The notes under the pieces: model-generated | Told to the model about the DNA's origin: nothing | Databases searched by the model: none | What the model saw: only the letters and a program-made list of their open reading frames with translations | Shown: positions 63,000 to 64,000 of the stretch, one piece after another | Layout: every line of letters begins with the position of its first letter | Position numbering within the stretch: the stretch's first letter is position 1 | Assembly (NCBI GenBank): GCA_964016885.1 | Contig: OZ024743.1 | Coordinates: 185,300,962-185,364,961 of the forward strand | DNA: 64,000 nucleotides | Reading direction: 5' to 3' | Source of the DNA: Eledone cirrhosa | Taxonomy: Eukaryota > Mollusca > Cephalopoda > Octopoda > Eledonidae | Program-made: the position numbers and the translations under genes

Positions 63000-63135
63000 C
63001 TGAAATAGGTAATAAGTTGTATATTATTACTCAAACTAGCACATAACTTGTTTATGAATGGAACAAAGAATATTTTCATCAAATTTTTCTTCAGAAATAT
63101 ATAAAAGAATAATATTTCAGGATTATATACACACA

Positions 63136-63158
63136 TATCATCATCATCATCATCACCA
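63136..63158. repeat. (ATC)n microsatellite at the mariner end
   Basis: Seven atc units mark the point where transposase homology stops. Confidence 0.9.
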
Positions 63159-63935
63159 GGTGGTGTGTTCTTGATCAGGAAAGCTTGGATTATGTGGGTG
63201 AAGTTGCCAATTCTTCGTTGCCTACATGTCCAGCTGCTTTCAATACACAGCATCATGAAGGCGATGTATAACCTCCAGGTAGTATTCCTTATTGATTGTT
63301 TGGCCTTGTGTCGCATATTCATGATGCACAATACCATGGGTGTCAAAGAAATAGGTCAACATCACCCTAACTTTGTTGCGAACTTGTCATGCTTTTTGGG
63401 GCGTTGGTGATGAAGGATGCTTTCATTGGGAGAACTGGAATTGGTTTCCAGGTCGTAACCATAAACCCATGTTTCATCATCGGTGATGATGGTCTTCATG
63501 GTCTGGGTCGTGGTTTGCACAGTCCATCATGTCATGAGCGATTTCCATGTAGAGTTGCTTCTGTTGCTCCGCCAGCACCTTGGGGACGAATTTCACCAAC
63601 ACTCTCCACATGCACAAATCCTCCATTAAAATTGAATACACTGATCCTGTGCTTATTCCCACTTCATGAGCAATTTCCTGGATTGTTACACTGGTCTTCC
63701 ATGGCTATTTGCCAAACCTTCTTAATTGGCTCCTCGTTTCTGCTTGTGGATGGCCTGCCTGAATGTGCCTTGCTCTCCACCGAGGAGCGGCCATGTTTGA
63801 AGTGGTTGTACCACTCCTTGATCTGAGTTTTACCCATGGCAACATCGATAAAGGCCAGTTGAATTTTCTGGATGGTTTGAGCTTGAGTATCACCAAGCTT
63901 TTGGCATCTTGATGCGCTCGGTCATCTTGCGTGAA
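63155..63935 (-). pseudogene. Mariner-family transposase, frameshifted and truncated
   Basis: Cut-and-paste DNA transposase of the Tc1/mariner superfamily. Minus-strand pieces in three frames: ERIK then RCQKLGDTQAQTIQKIQLAF and MGKTQIKEWYNHFKHGRSSV, SGRPSTSRNEEPIKKVW (helix-turn-helix region, as in SETMAR-like mariner proteins); VTIQEIAHEVGISTGSVYSI (second HTH) and VPKVLAEQQKQ; TIITDDETWVYGYDLETN, which holds the first catalytic Asp; then remains such as HTHIIQAFLIKNTPPG. The second and third catalytic acidic residues are not recognisable: the sequence degenerates into a (gat)n run. At least three frameshifts, so inactive. It lies in SNX17's first intron. Confidence 0.85.
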
Positions 63936-64000
63936 AATGAAAATCTGACAAGCACATACTACACGTCTGTACTCTAGGTTTAACAGCTGGAAACTGACGC

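Noticed and set aside
63389..63826. 145-codon plus-strand frame
   Set aside because: Antisense to the mariner transposase remnant, whose minus-strand translation is clearly homologous.

Overview
The window is animal nuclear DNA, most likely from a cephalopod, probably an octopus. It is AT-rich, has GT-AG introns, carries three conserved eukaryotic genes and is otherwise packed with tRNA-derived SINEs, non-LTR retrotransposon (LINE) remnants, small inverted-repeat elements and minisatellites. The organism call rests on remembered resemblance of the SINE consensus pieces to cephalopod repeats and is an inference.

Genes. (1) Bases 1-2331, minus strand: the first four coding exons of RPL13A (ribosomal protein uL13), running off the left edge. 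(2) 2579-4984, plus strand: SF3A1, the U2 snRNP SF3a 120-kDa-type subunit, as one uninterrupted 801-codon frame. The two genes are head to head, with 247 bp between start codons holding ETS-, CRE- and YY1-like sites and a pyrimidine-rich TOP-like tract. (3) 18026-62999, minus strand: sorting nexin 17 (SNX17), 15 small exons (57-141 bp) spread over 45 kb. I assembled it exon by exon: all splice phases agree, the exons sum to 1368 nt (455 codons plus stop), and the protein covers most of the PX domain, the FERM-like module and a tail ending IGDEDL. Only the first coding exon, beyond the right edge, is missing.

Repeats. 5.2-17 kb lies downstream of SF3A1 and SNX17 and holds LINEs, SINEs and a large inverted repeat around a LINE. 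The SNX17 introns hold (a) a LINE family whose protein has a PHD-like C4HC3 zinc cluster after the reverse-transcriptase YADD box, and whose 3' end resembles the tail of a tRNA-headed SINE; (b) a second LINE family ending in an ATT-rich tail; (c) a long, nearly intact endonuclease/reverse-transcriptase LINE at 40.4-43.4 kb; (d) other LINE fragments; (e) a second tRNA-derived SINE family; (f) MITE families with TA or TTAA targets; (g) minisatellites of 21, 55, 57, about 58-60 and about 68 bp; and (h) a frameshifted mariner transposase in the first SNX17 intron at the right edge.

How it fits together: RPL13A (translation) and SF3A1 (splicing) are housekeeping genes probably sharing a promoter. 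SNX17 is an endosomal cargo-recycling adaptor whose introns have been enlarged by transposons. I saw no rRNA gene, functional tRNA gene, CRISPR array or operon. I did not find a wholly new system; the most unusual items are the zinc-finger LINE with its SINE partner, the LINE inside a long inverted repeat, and the hairpin-bearing 57-bp minisatellite.
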